Of a stretch of 64,000 bases of DNA, positions 32,186 to 40,861 are shown piece by piece. The stretch comes from Streptomyces cacaoi (GTDB taxonomy: Bacteria; Actinomycetota; Actinomycetes; Streptomycetales; Streptomycetaceae), in contig NZ_BJMM01000009.1 in the NCBI RefSeq assembly GCF_006539165.1, forward strand, positions 1 through 64,000, given 5' to 3'. The notes beneath the pieces were generated by a model. It was given only the letters and a program-made list of their open reading frames with translations, was not told the origin of the DNA and did no database searches. Each line of letters begins with the position of its first letter. The stretch's first letter is position 1. The position numbers and the translations under genes were made by a program.

Positions 32186-33406
32186 GTGGCAGAAGCGCGG
32201 GAAGTGGAGCCGCTGTCCTATCCGCTCACGGCGCCCTCGGCCCTGGAGCCGGCCCGGCGGTGGGCCGAGCTGCGGGAGACCTGCCCGGTGGCGCAGGTGC
32301 GGCTGCCGAGCGGGGACACGGCGCGGCTGCTGACCCGGTACGACGACGTGCGCACCGCCCTGTCCGATCCGCGCTTCAGCCGCGAGGGACTGGCCCGGCC
32401 CGACGCGGCGAGCGTCTCGGCGGCGGACGCGGAGAGCGTCTTCGACAGCCCGATGGCCAGGACGCTCAACGCGCAGGGGCACACCCGGTGGCGGCGCATG
32501 GTCGGCAAGTGGTTCACAGCGAAACGGATGACGGCGCTCCGGCCCGATGTCGAGGCCATGGCCGAGCAGCTCGTCGACGCCATGGTGGCCCGGGGCCGCC
32601 CCGCCGACCTCGTCACCGGGCTGGCGTTCCCGCTGCCGGTCTACGTCATCTGCCGGATGCTGGGCGTGCCGGAGAGCGACCGGGACCGGTTCAAGTCCTG
32701 GTCCGACATCTTCCTCACCACCACGCGCCACACCGCCGAGGAGACACGGGACGCCCAGCGGGAGTTCGCCGCCTACATGACCCACCTCGTCGAGGGCAAG
32801 CGCGCCGAACCCGGGGACGACCTGCTCACCCTGCTGATGACCGGCGCGGACGGCGCGGGTGAACCCATGGAGCACGACGCGCTGGTGGCCACCGGGCAGG
32901 CGCTGCTGCTCGCCGGCCACGAGACGACGGCCGGCTTCATCGCGCTGATGGTCGCGCACCTGCTCGCCGACCGGCGGCGCTGGGAGCGCGTACTGGCCGA
33001 CCCCGGACTGATACGCACGACCGTCGAGGAGAGCCTGCGCTACGACCCCAACGGCGCCAACTTCGGCATGCTCCGCTACGCCGAGGAGGACACCGAACTC
33101 CCCGGCGGCACGGTGCCCGCCGGCACCACCGTCGTGTGCAGCATGGCGTCCGCCAACCGCGACGAACACGCCTGGGACGACGCGCACGCCATGGACCTGG
33201 GACGCAGGCCCAATCCGCACCTCGCCTTCGGGGTCGGCCCGCACTCCTGCCTCGGGCAGCCACTGGCCCGCACCGAGATGCAGGGCGCACTCGCCGTACT
33301 GCTGCGCCGGCTGCCCACCCTCGACCTCGCCGTGGACGCCGCCGAACTGCGGGCGCACGAGGGTCTGTTGACCGCGCCGCTGCGCGAACTCCCGGTGACC
33401 TGGTGA
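32186..33406 (+). CDS. Cytochrome P450 (CYP105/107-like)
   Basis: 406 residues from GTG 32186; an ATG at 32132 lies upstream of the ribosome site and was rejected. I helix LLLAGHETTAGF (AG-x-E-TT), K helix EESLRY, and heme loop LAFGVGPHSCLG with Cys355 are all standard. The KWFTAKRM segment is typical of actinobacterial class I P450s. The gene is translationally coupled to a TetR and has no ferredoxin beside it. This arrangement suggests an inducible detoxifying or substrate-specific P450 controlled by its partner TetR. Confidence 0.93.
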   Translation: MAEAREVEPLSYPLTAPSALEPARRWAELRETCPVAQVRLPSGDTARLLTRYDDVRTALSDPRFSREGLARPDAASVSAADAESVFDSPMARTLNAQGHTRWRRMVGKWFTAKRMTALRPDVEAMAEQLVDAMVARGRPADLVTGLAFPLPVYVICRMLGVPESDRDRFKSWSDIFLTTTRHTAEETRDAQREFAAYMTHLVEGKRAEPGDDLLTLLMTGADGAGEPMEHDALVATGQALLLAGHETTAGFIALMVAHLLADRRRWERVLADPGLIRTTVEESLRYDPNGANFGMLRYAEEDTELPGGTVPAGTTVVCSMASANRDEHAWDDAHAMDLGRRPNPHLAFGVGPHSCLGQPLARTEMQGALAVLLRRLPTLDLAVDAAELRAHEGLLTAPLRELPVTW

Positions 33407-34065
33407 GCGCCGTGCAGACCGTCCGCGACGAGCGGACGGCCGGGACCCGGGACGCGCTGATGGCCGCGGCGGAACGGCTCTTCGCCGAACACGGCCTGTC
33501 CGCCGTCTCCAACCGGCAGATCGCCGAGGCGGCGGGGCAGCGGAACAACACGGTCGTCGGCTACCACTTCGGCAGCAAGACGGCGCTGGTGCGCGCCATC
33601 ATGACCCGGCGCGGGGAGCAGACGGATGTGATCCGGCGGCGGCACGTGGCGGCCGTCGACGGCAGCGGCGACGTCCGGGACTGGGTCGGCGCCCTGGTCC
33701 GGCCCGTCACCGAACATCTGGCCTCGCTCGGCACCCCGTCCTGGAACGCCCGGATGACGGTCCAGGTCATGACCGATCCGACGATGCGCGAGCTGGTCTC
33801 CGAAGAGGCGTGCGCCCGCCCGCCGCTGCGGCAGATCCTCGACGGCCTCGGACGCTGCCTGCCCGGGGTGCCGGACGAGGTGCGCGCCGAACGCGGTGCC
33901 ATGGCCCGCCACTTGATCAACCACACGTGTGCGGAGCGGGAACGGGCCCTGGCCGAGGGCACCGGCCCCCGGTACCGCTCCTGGCACCACACCGCCGACG
34001 CCCTGACCGACGCCGTCACCGGCCTGCTGACCGCTCCGGTGACCGCGCCCCGCGAGGAGTGCTGA
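33403..34065 (+). CDS. TetR-family regulator coupled to P450
   Basis: 220 residues from GTG 33403, overlapping the P450 stop by 4 bp (GTGA). Helix-turn-helix near residues 15-60 (TRDALMAAAERLFAEHGLSAVSNRQIAEAAGQRNNTVVGYHFGSKTAL), with an NN insertion before the recognition helix. The C-terminal domain resembles TetR_C groups found beside P450s. It probably binds the perfect TAAGTCA/TGACTTA palindrome in front of the P450. Confidence 0.9.
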   Translation: MSAVQTVRDERTAGTRDALMAAAERLFAEHGLSAVSNRQIAEAAGQRNNTVVGYHFGSKTALVRAIMTRRGEQTDVIRRRHVAAVDGSGDVRDWVGALVRPVTEHLASLGTPSWNARMTVQVMTDPTMRELVSEEACARPPLRQILDGLGRCLPGVPDEVRAERGAMARHLINHTCAERERALAEGTGPRYRSWHHTADALTDAVTGLLTAPVTAPREEC

Positions 34066-34100
34066 GGGTTCGGCGCGGACGGCCGCACCGGCCCTCGCCG

Positions 34101-34119
34101 GCCGGCGCCCGACGCCGGC
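34101..34119. terminator. Convergent terminator hairpin
   Basis: GCCGGCG-CCCGA-CGCCGGC, a perfect 7-bp stem with a 5-nt loop, lies in the 54-bp gap between the TetR gene and the convergent metallo-beta-lactamase gene. It abuts the latter's stop codon. Confidence 0.6.
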
Positions 34120-35010
34120 TCAGTGCGTCCCCGTCGGTACGGGCGCGAGGCGGTAGGTGTGCTCGTGGGGGACGACGTGGCCCGCTGTGGGGGGTGCGAA
34201 GTGGGTGCCCAGGACGAGGGTGTCCGTGGTGGCGAGGGAGGCGAGGAGGGCGCGGCGGGTGGCCTCGGACTGCTCGGGGTCGATGTCGACGCAGGCGCCG
34301 ATGGCCGGGTGGGCGAGCTGGACGGGGTGGTGGACGCAGTCGCCGGTGATCAGTGCCGTCCGGCCGCGGCTGGTCAGCTCCACGGCGACATGGCCGGGGG
34401 TGTGCCCCGGGGTGGGGACGAGGCGCACGCCGGGCGCGACCTCGACGCCTTCGGCGGGGACGTCGACGAGGTCGAGCAACCCCGCCTCCTCGACCGGGAT
34501 CACCGAGTCGCGGAACATCTGCGCGCGCGCCGCGTCCATGGCGTATCCGGCCCAGAAGTCGCGCTCGGTGCGGGAGGTGAGGTAGCGGGCGTGGGGGAAG
34601 GTGGGCACCCAGGTCCCGTTCTCCTTGCGGGTGTTCCAGCCGACGTGGTCGGCGTGCAGATGGGTCAGGACGACGAGGTCGACGGAGTCCGGGGGGAACC
34701 CGGCGTCGGTGAGGCGCCGGAGGTAGTCGGTGTCCAGGTCGTGCCAGGCGGGGTTGGCCCGCTCCTTGCCGTTGCCGATGCCGGTGTCCACGAGGATGCG
34801 CAGCCCGCCGGCGGTGAACGCGAAGCTGTGGCTGGCGAGGCGGAGGACGCCCGCTTCGTCGGCGAAGCCGGGGCGGAGCCAGTCCTGGCCGGTGACGACG
34901 TCCGGGGTGGCGTCGGGCAGCAGCCACGGTCCGGTGGCGGGCGGCAGCAGGATCTCGTCGACGCGGTGGACGGTGAGGTCGCCGACGGTCCAGGCGGGGG
35001 TGGCGGTCAT
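34120..35010 (-). CDS. Metallo-beta-lactamase-fold hydrolase (lactonase-like)
   Basis: 296 residues. The metal-binding motif HLHADHVGW (H-x-H-x-D-H) is intact, preceded by ILVDTGIG and followed by TPGHTPGHVAVEL, LITGDCVHHP and LVLGTHFAPPTAGHVV, giving the remaining His and Asp ligands. It resembles the AHL-lactonase and actinobacterial MBL groups that hydrolyse lactones or esters. It lies 45 bp after an MFS gene in the same operon, whose promoter carries two tandem operator-like repeats. An exported or imported lactone-type compound may be the shared substrate. That is inference. Confidence 0.88.
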   Translation of the reverse strand: MTATPAWTVGDLTVHRVDEILLPPATGPWLLPDATPDVVTGQDWLRPGFADEAGVLRLASHSFAFTAGGLRILVDTGIGNGKERANPAWHDLDTDYLRRLTDAGFPPDSVDLVVLTHLHADHVGWNTRKENGTWVPTFPHARYLTSRTERDFWAGYAMDAARAQMFRDSVIPVEEAGLLDLVDVPAEGVEVAPGVRLVPTPGHTPGHVAVELTSRGRTALITGDCVHHPVQLAHPAIGACVDIDPEQSEATRRALLASLATTDTLVLGTHFAPPTAGHVVPHEHTYRLAPVPTGTH

Positions 35011-35055
35011 CTCGTTGTCTCCTTCGGGTGAGGTGGGGCGAGTGGGGCGGTGGGG

Positions 35056-36306
35056 TCAGGCGGTGGTGCCGGGTGCGGTGCGCCCTCGGGGGTTTCTCGA
35101 CGCGGCGAGCGCTCCCAGTGCCGCGAGGGCGAGCAGCGTGGCGACGACCGCGTAGGCGTGGGCGGTGGTGCGCAGCCCGTGGTGCTGGGTGGCGGCGCCC
35201 GCGACGACGGCGGGCAGGCTCATGGACAGGTAGCTGAGCACGTAGTAGGCGGCCAGTGCCCCGGCGCGGTCGGCTGCTTCGAGCGCGGTGAGCGTCATCC
35301 GCAGCGCGCCCTGGGTGACGGCCCCGAAGGCCACGCCGGCCAGGGCGGCACCGGTGTGGACGGCGGGCAGTCCGGCGCCGTGCAGCCCGAGCAGGCTGAG
35401 GGCGGCGGAGGGGACGACGGCCAGCGCGCCGGCGGTCGCGGCCGTGCGCGGCGCGGTGTGCCGCAGCGCCCAGACGGTGACGGTGGCCGCCGCGGTGAGC
35501 GCGAAGAAGACCAGCCCGCCCGCGATCCGCGGGGATCCGGGGGCGACGAGGTGGACGAGTGACGGCCCGAGCGAGGAGTAGAAGCCGCCCAGCGCCCAGA
35601 CGGCGACGACGGCGGCGCCGACCACCGTCAGGGCCCGGCGGGCGGGTGCGGGCACGGCGAGCCGGGGGCGCAGGGAGCGCAGGGCGCCGGGGTGCGGCCG
35701 GGCCGTCTCCGGGGTGCACGCGACCGCCAGCGCCTGGGCGAGGAAGACGGCCGCGAGCAGGGCGTAGACCGTGACCGTCGGCCCGGGCGCGAAGCGGACG
35801 AGCAGGGTGGAGGCCAGGACGCCGACGGCCATGCCCGCGGGCGGGGCGATGCTGTTGGTCAGCGTCGAGCGGCCCGGGCGGCGGGGGTCCTGGAGGTCGA
35901 GGAGGCCGGCTCCCGCCGCGCTGGTGGCCGCGCCGGTGGCCGCCCCCTGGACGGCCCGCGCGGTGATCAGGGCGCCGGCGCCGTCCGCCGAGGCCATCAG
36001 CACCATGGCGGCGGCGGCCAGCAGCAGGGCGGCCATCAGGACGGGCCGTCGTCCGAGGTGGTCGGAGAGCCCTCCGGTGGTGAGCGACGCCAGCAGCAGC
36101 GCCAGCGCGTAGGCGCCGAAGACCACGGTGACCGTGAGCGGGGACAGCCCCCAGGAGTCCTGGTAGCCGGGGTAGAGCGGGGTCGGCGCGCTGGAGGCCG
36201 CGAGCAGCGCGGTGAGGACGGAGGCGTCCAGGACGAAGGTCGCCGCCCGGGCACGCGGGCCCCGCAGGGGGCGGTGCGCGGGTACCTCGGACAGGTCGCT
36301 GGGCAT
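35056..36306 (-). CDS. MFS transporter
   Basis: 416 residues with about twelve hydrophobic segments. MFS motif A is good (GGLSDHLGRRPVLMAALL), and PTPLYPGYQDSWGLSPLTVTVVFGAYAL at the start is typical of a large actinobacterial transporter group often controlled by a TetR. No such regulator is adjacent: the next gene upstream is over 380 bp away and is an oxidoreductase. It is first in an operon with the metallo-beta-lactamase gene. Confidence 0.87.
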   Translation of the reverse strand: MPSDLSEVPAHRPLRGPRARAATFVLDASVLTALLAASSAPTPLYPGYQDSWGLSPLTVTVVFGAYALALLLASLTTGGLSDHLGRRPVLMAALLLAAAAMVLMASADGAGALITARAVQGAATGAATSAAGAGLLDLQDPRRPGRSTLTNSIAPPAGMAVGVLASTLLVRFAPGPTVTVYALLAAVFLAQALAVACTPETARPHPGALRSLRPRLAVPAPARRALTVVGAAVVAVWALGGFYSSLGPSLVHLVAPGSPRIAGGLVFFALTAAATVTVWALRHTAPRTAATAGALAVVPSAALSLLGLHGAGLPAVHTGAALAGVAFGAVTQGALRMTLTALEAADRAGALAAYYVLSYLSMSLPAVVAGAATQHHGLRTTAHAYAVVATLLALAALGALAASRNPRGRTAPGTTA

Positions 36307-36320
36307 GGGACTCCCTCTCG

Positions 36321-36387
36321 TTAACGCAAAGCGTTCGCTTTAAGGGAGACTAGGGTGCGCGAGGGCTTAACGCAAACTCTTAGCTTT
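36321..36387. promoter_or_regulatory. Two tandem 21-bp operator-like repeats before the MFS gene
   Basis: Copies at 36321-36341 and 36367-36387 share TTAACGCAAA at the start and GCTTT at the end, differing mainly in the six central bases. The first contains a perfect AAAGCG-TT-CGCTTT dyad. Their start-to-start distance is 46 bp. The first copy is 14 bp before the MFS start. No regulator gene is next to them. Confidence 0.65.
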
Positions 36388-36692
36388 TTGGGGGTCCGGT
36401 GCCCCGTCGTCCGGGGCCCGGGTGGGCTCAGGGCCGGGACAGGGCCGGGATGGCGCGACGTTCGTCCACGGCCGCGTGGCCCTCGGCGGCGCGGCCGAGG
36501 GGGAGCCGCGACCGGGGGCGGTGGCGGACGGCCGGGGCGGGACCGGGCGCCGCGGGTTCGGCCGCGGGGCGGTGGCCTCGTCCGCCGGGGAAGCGTGGCC
36601 TCGTTCTCCAGGGGCACGCGGTTCGCGGACCGTCGGCCGCCAGCCGGTGAGGGCCGTACCGGCCGTGCGCCCCGCGTGCGGCCGGTGTCCGG
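36388..36692. other. Gene-free gap
   Basis: About 305 bp of very GC-rich DNA between the operator repeats and the stop of the FAD oxidoreductase gene. Open frames exist on both strands but have Arg/Gly/Pro-biased compositions and no recognisable domain. I see no regulatory element beyond the repeats to the left. Confidence 0.5.
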
Positions 36693-38312
36693 CTACCAGC
36701 GGCGGCCCCCGCGGTCGCGGCGGGTCAGACCGCGGTGGAGGCGGGCCAGGACCGGGGTGCGGTGGCCGCGCAGGGCGGCCCGGGCGGCGTTGGCTCCGGG
36801 CGCACCGTGCACCCCGCCGCCCGGGTGCGCGGAGGCGGAGGCGAGATAGAGCCCGGGTACCGGGGTCTCCGGGCGGCCCGTGCCGGGGGTGGGGCGGAAG
36901 ACGAGCTGCTGGTGCATGGCCGTGGTGCCGCCGTTGAGGGCGCCGCCGTGGAGGTTGGCGTCCATGCTCTCCAGCGTGGGCGGGGCGAGGACGCGCCGGG
37001 CCCTGATGAGGCCGCGGAAGCCGGGCGCGTACCGCTCGACCTGCGCCTCGATCCGGTCCGCCATCGCCTCCCGCTCCCGGGTGTCCCAGGCGCCGGTCAG
37101 CCCGTCGTCCCCGGCGTCGCCCCGCACCCGGTGCGGTACGTGCGTGTAGGCCCAGGCCGACTCGGTGCCTTCCGGTGAGCGGCCCGGGTCGGCGGTGGTC
37201 ATCTGGCCGAACAGCGCGAAGGGTTCGTCGGGGACGCGGCCCGTGGCGATCGCGGCGGCGAAGCGGGTGAGGCCGTCGAGCCCGTCGGCGAGGTGGACGG
37301 TTCCCGCCTCCGCCGCCTCGGGGCTGTTCCAGGGCACCTTGCCGTCCAGCGCCCAGTCGACCTTGAAGGTGGCGAAGTCCCACTGGAAGCGCTTCAGATC
37401 GGCGAGCAGCCGCGGGGGAAGGTGCCGCTCGGCGACGAGGGAGCCGTACAGCGCGGGCGCCGACACATCGGCCAGGACGGCCCTGCGGGCCGGCACGTCC
37501 GCGTGGCCGGCGGTGCGGACGCCGACGGCCCGGCCGCCGCGGACGACGATCTCCGTGACGGGCTCCCCGCAGCGGACGGCGACCCCGCGCCGCTCCAGCC
37601 GCCGGACGAGGGCCGCGGTCAGCGCCCCGGATCCGCCGGCGGGGACGGGGAAGCCGTAGGTCTGGCCGAGCATGGACATCAGCCAGCCGAACCCGCCGCT
37701 GCCCGCCGCCTCCGGCGCGAGGTCCGCGTGCAGGGCGTTGCCGGCGAGCAGCAGCCGGCCGCCCTCACCGGCGAACTCCTCCTCGCCGAGGCGCCGCACC
37801 GGCAGCACCATCGTCCGGGCCAGCCGCAGCCCGCCGGCCGTCCGCAGCCGCCGCGCCAGCCCGGCCACGGCACGCACCGGCGGGAACGGCGTGAACAGGG
37901 CGTCGAGGATGCCGGGCCGCAACGTGTCCCAGACGGCGAGCAGTTCCCGCCAGGCGGCGCCGTCACCGGGGGCGAAGGCTTCCAGGCTCGCGGCCGTCTC
38001 GTCCGGGGCGCGGCTGAGCACCGCACAGCGCCCGTCCGGCAGCGGGTGGGCGAGGACCTTCGGCGCGTGGCTCCAGGTCAGCCCGTGCTGCTCCAGCGCC
38101 AGGCCGGCCAGTACGGGGGAGGCGGCGGCGAGCGGGTAGAAGGCGCTGAAGAGGTCGCTGGTGAACTCCGGGTCGACGCCCCGGTCGTGCCGGACGGCGC
38201 CGCCGGGCCCCTCCTGCGCCTCCAGGACCTCCACGCTCCAGCCGGCGTCCGCCAGGAGGTTCGCCGCGACCAGCCCGTTCGGCCCGGCTCCGATCACTAC
38301 CGCGTCCGGCAT
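36693..38312 (-). CDS. FAD-dependent oxidoreductase (phytoene desaturase-like)
   Basis: 539 residues from ATG 38312. The N-terminus DAVVIGAGPNGLVAANLLADAGWSVEVLEAQEGPGGAVRH is a textbook Rossmann FAD loop of the CrtI/amine-oxidase superfamily, and the C-terminus PVPGLYLASASAHPGGGVHGAPGANAARAAL is the matching FAD-binding end. It falls in the 'NAD(P)/FAD-dependent oxidoreductase' group related to phytoene dehydrogenases, but no carotenoid genes are nearby. It follows a SRPBCC-domain gene by 82 bp, probably in one message. The substrate is unknown. Confidence 0.9.
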   Translation of the reverse strand: MPDAVVIGAGPNGLVAANLLADAGWSVEVLEAQEGPGGAVRHDRGVDPEFTSDLFSAFYPLAAASPVLAGLALEQHGLTWSHAPKVLAHPLPDGRCAVLSRAPDETAASLEAFAPGDGAAWRELLAVWDTLRPGILDALFTPFPPVRAVAGLARRLRTAGGLRLARTMVLPVRRLGEEEFAGEGGRLLLAGNALHADLAPEAAGSGGFGWLMSMLGQTYGFPVPAGGSGALTAALVRRLERRGVAVRCGEPVTEIVVRGGRAVGVRTAGHADVPARRAVLADVSAPALYGSLVAERHLPPRLLADLKRFQWDFATFKVDWALDGKVPWNSPEAAEAGTVHLADGLDGLTRFAAAIATGRVPDEPFALFGQMTTADPGRSPEGTESAWAYTHVPHRVRGDAGDDGLTGAWDTREREAMADRIEAQVERYAPGFRGLIRARRVLAPPTLESMDANLHGGALNGGTTAMHQQLVFRPTPGTGRPETPVPGLYLASASAHPGGGVHGAPGANAARAALRGHRTPVLARLHRGLTRRDRGGRRW

Positions 38313-38332
38313 GCGCTCTCCCCGGCTCGGTG

Positions 38333-38386
38333 GACGGCTGTACCCGGCGCGACGACTGTGCCCGGCGCGACGGCTGTGCCCGGCCC
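38333..38386. repeat. Three tandem 18-bp repeats
   Basis: Three adjacent 18-bp units beginning GACGGCTGTACCCGGCGC, with two or three differences between units. They fill most of the gap between the SRPBCC gene and the FAD oxidoreductase gene. They could affect spacing or mRNA structure between the two genes. Confidence 0.75.
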
Positions 38387-38394
38387 GCTGCCGC

Positions 38395-38877
38395 TCATAC
38401 CCGGCGGTGGCGCGGCCAGGGCGGGAGGAGGTGGTGGGCCGGTGGCTCGCCGTCCTCGCACACCCGGGCCAGCCGGCGCAGCATCGCGCGGTGCCGCACC
38501 TGCTGGGCGGCGTCCAGCAGGCCGTTGTGCAGGACGCCGCCGGCGCCGCGCAGCGGATGCTCGTCGAAGATGAGGAGCGTGTCCTCGCCCCAGGGCCGCA
38601 GCTCCATGGCGATCCGGGCGGTGCCCAACGGCCCGCTGAACACCTCCAGTTCGAGGACGGTGTCGGGCTCGCTGCGGCGTACGACGGTCTGATTGTGCAG
38701 GGCGAACGGGCCGAGCTTGATCCGGTAGCGGAGCGCCGCCCCCGGTTCCGGCCACGTCCCCTCGCCCGTCTCGGCCTGTGAGGCGCCCACGACCCAGTCC
38801 CCGTACCGCTCGACATCGGCGAGGACCGCCCAGACGTCCTCGGGGGGCTTTCTGATCAGCCGGTGCCGTACGGCCAT
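38395..38877 (-). CDS. SRPBCC-family protein
   Basis: 160 residues from ATG 38877. The START-like fold is suggested by the opening VRHRLIRKPPEDVWAVLADVERYGDWVVGAS, the middle GAALRYRIKLGPFALHNQTVVRRSEPDTVLELEV, and the long C-terminal helix (LHNGLLDAAQQVRHRAMLRRLARV). Members bind hydrophobic ligands in a closed cavity and act as cyclases, aromatases or carriers. It is first in a probable operon with the FAD oxidoreductase and diverges from an SDR, a set that suggests oxidative processing of a lipid or polyketide-like substrate. Confidence 0.83.
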   Translation of the reverse strand: MAVRHRLIRKPPEDVWAVLADVERYGDWVVGASQAETGEGTWPEPGAALRYRIKLGPFALHNQTVVRRSEPDTVLELEVFSGPLGTARIAMELRPWGEDTLLIFDEHPLRGAGGVLHNGLLDAAQQVRHRAMLRRLARVCEDGEPPAHHLLPPWPRHRRV

Positions 38878-39033
38878 GTGCTCCTCCACCGCTCGGTGCC
38901 CGCGTCCCTTCCACGCTAGGTCCGTGCGCCCGTTCCCGCGCGGGCGCCGACGTCCCGGGGCGCCGTCCGGCGGGGCCGGGGGCATCCTGGAGACGGACGC
39001 CGGGGGCCGGGCCGTGTGCCGTAGGGAGGTGGC

Positions 39034-39951
39034 ATGTCCGCTGCGAGTCCGCTGGAGGGCCGGACGGCGGTCGTGACCGGCGCCGCCCGCGGTATCGGCG
39101 CCGTGACGGCCCGTGCGCTGGTGGGGCGCGGGGCCCGGGTGGCGCTGCTGGGGCTGGAGGCGGAGGAGCTGGCGCGGACCGCCGCCGCGCTGCCCCCGGG
39201 CTCGGCCGACTGGTGGGCCGTCGACGTGTGCGACGAGGCCGCGATGGCCCGGACGGCGGCGCTGGTGCGCTCCCGGTTCGGCTCGCCCTCGGTGGTGATC
39301 GCCAATGCGGGGGTCGCCGAGGCCGGTCCGTTCCTGGAGTGCGAGCTGCGGGTGTGGCGCCGCGTCGTCGAGGTCAATGTGGCGGGCGGCGCCGTGACGG
39401 CGCACACCTTTCTGCCCGATCTCCTGCGCACCCGCGGCTACTTCCTCCAGGTGGCGTCCCTGGCGGCGCTGGGACCCGCGCCGTTCATGAGCGCCTACTG
39501 CGCCTCGAAGGCCGGGGCCGAAGCCTTCGCGCGGGTGCTCAGGGCAGAGGTGGCGCACCGCGGCGTCGGGGTGGGCGTGGCCTATCTGAGCTGGGCGGGG
39601 ACGGAGATGCTGCGCGCGGGGGACACCTCGCGTGCGCTGCGTGCCCTGCGCTCCGCGCTGCCCTGGCCGGCCTCGCGGACCTACCCGGTGCCGCTCGTGG
39701 CCGAGCGCCTCGTCCGCGGCGTCGAGCACCGTTCCGCCTCGGTGCACGCCCAGCCGTGGCTGCGCGGCGTCCAACTCGCCCGCGCCGCACTGCCGCCGCT
39801 GGTCACGGCCCGCTCCCGGCGGCTGCTGCGCGACCTGGAGCGGGACGGCCGTATCCCGGCGACGGGCCTGCTGGGCGCGGGCGGTACGGCCGCCATGCGG
39901 GACGGGGACGCCGGCGGGGGCCCGGCGGGCGGGGCGCGGCGCGGGGAGTGA
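39034..39951 (+). CDS. SDR-family oxidoreductase
   Basis: 305 residues from ATG 39034 with GGGAGGTGGC upstream. Cofactor loop VVTGAARGIGAVTARAL, VIANAGVAEAG, and catalytic Ser and YCASKAG (Tyr-x3-Lys) are all present. The C-terminal extension of about 50 residues after the fold is Arg-rich (RGVQLARAALPPLVTARSRRLLRDLERDG), like membrane-associated SDRs. It diverges from the SRPBCC/FAD oxidoreductase pair. Confidence 0.9.
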   Translation: MSAASPLEGRTAVVTGAARGIGAVTARALVGRGARVALLGLEAEELARTAAALPPGSADWWAVDVCDEAAMARTAALVRSRFGSPSVVIANAGVAEAGPFLECELRVWRRVVEVNVAGGAVTAHTFLPDLLRTRGYFLQVASLAALGPAPFMSAYCASKAGAEAFARVLRAEVAHRGVGVGVAYLSWAGTEMLRAGDTSRALRALRSALPWPASRTYPVPLVAERLVRGVEHRSASVHAQPWLRGVQLARAALPPLVTARSRRLLRDLERDGRIPATGLLGAGGTAAMRDGDAGGGPAGGARRGE

Positions 39952-39987
39952 GCGGGGCCGGGGCGGCGGGGCCGCGGCTCAGTCGTC

Positions 39988-40725
39988 TCAGTCGTCGTCG
40001 GAGGCGGACGGGGCCTCCGGGGTGTCCGGGGCGGCCGGGCCGTCCGGGGTGAGGCGGTGGCGGATGCCGTCGAAGTGGGTGTGCATGGCGGCGGTGGCGC
40101 GGGGGCCGTCGCCGGCGGCGAGCGCCTCGACGATCTCCCGGTGCTGGGCGAGGGTTTCGGCCGCGTCCTGGTGGCCGTCGCCGGCATCGCCGCGCACCTG
40201 TTCCATGGCCGCCCAGAAGGCGTCGAGGACCTCGCTGAGCAGGTGGTTGTCCAGGGCGCGGTAGAGCGCGGCGTGGAAGGCGCGGTCGGTGGCGCGGGCG
40301 ATCTCGCCCTGCGCGGCCTCCTGCTCCATGGTGGCGAGGACGTCCCGCAGGGCGGCGAGGTCCTCCTCGGGGAGGGAGGCGGCGACGCCGTCGATGATGC
40401 CGGATTCGAGTGCCTCGCGGACCCGCATGAGTTCGTAGAGGCCGGCCTCGCCGTTGCGGTGGCGGACGGCCGCGCGGAAGGCGAGCCCCTCGATCAGCGG
40501 CTGGAGGCTCAGCGAGCCGACGAAGGTGCCCGAGCCGTGCCGGATCTCGACGACGTGCAGGGACTGGAGGCCCTTGAGCGCCTCGCGGAGGGAGACCCGG
40601 CTGACGTCGAGGAGCTCCATCAGTTCGCCCTCGGTGGGCAGCGGGCTGCCGGGGGCCAGCCCGCGGTCGAGGATCAACTGCCGGATGCGGGCCTGGACAT
40701 CCTCGAAGACCGAGCTGCGGGCCAC
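39988..40725 (-). CDS. GntR-family regulator (FCD), likely repressor of the sialate operon
   Basis: 245 residues from GTG 40725 with AAGGAG upstream. Winged helix near residues 5-70 (VFEDVQARIRQLILDRGLAPGSPLPTEGELMELLDVSRVSLREALKGLQSLHVVEIRHGSGTFV), then a FCD domain (ESGIIDGVAASLP, AFHAALYRALDNHLL, HREIVEALAAGD). Its position divergent from nanA makes it a functional counterpart of NanR, which in E. coli is also a FCD-GntR protein. Its predicted site lies at 40810-40827. The last 25 residues are Pro/Ala-rich. Confidence 0.87.
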   Translation of the reverse strand: MARSSVFEDVQARIRQLILDRGLAPGSPLPTEGELMELLDVSRVSLREALKGLQSLHVVEIRHGSGTFVGSLSLQPLIEGLAFRAAVRHRNGEAGLYELMRVREALESGIIDGVAASLPEEDLAALRDVLATMEQEAAQGEIARATDRAFHAALYRALDNHLLSEVLDAFWAAMEQVRGDAGDGHQDAAETLAQHREIVEALAAGDGPRATAAMHTHFDGIRHRLTPDGPAAPDTPEAPSASDDD

Positions 40726-40764
40726 TTCGTGCTCCTTCCGGGATCGCTGTGATGTACGCCGCTC

Positions 40765-40827
40765 TTGACCGTCCGCGTCAGGTGAGGGCTATCTTGAGCG
40801 GGACAGAAGACATCTTACGTCTTATGT
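40765..40827 (+). promoter_or_regulatory. nan operon promoter and operator
   Basis: A TTGACC -35 (40765-40770) and TATCTT -10 (40790-40795) are 19 bp apart. Just downstream of the expected start lies ACATCTTACGTCTTATGT (40810-40827), a dyad of form ACAT-N3-ACGT-N3-ATGT. A GntR dimer there would block initiation or elongation. The nanA ATG is 35 bp further on. Confidence 0.6.
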
Positions 40828-40861
40828 GTGTTCCCGCTCCCGGCACCACTGGAGAACCCCC

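Noticed and set aside
36355..36849. A possible TetR or small gene in the gap after the tandem repeats
   Set aside because: The frame is Arg/Gly-rich, has no helix-turn-helix pattern and overlaps the real oxidoreductase gene.
36693..38312. Carotenoid biosynthesis assignment for the CrtI-like oxidoreductase
   Set aside because: No phytoene synthase, GGPP synthase or lycopene cyclase is nearby, and the sequence fits the broader FAD oxidoreductase group.
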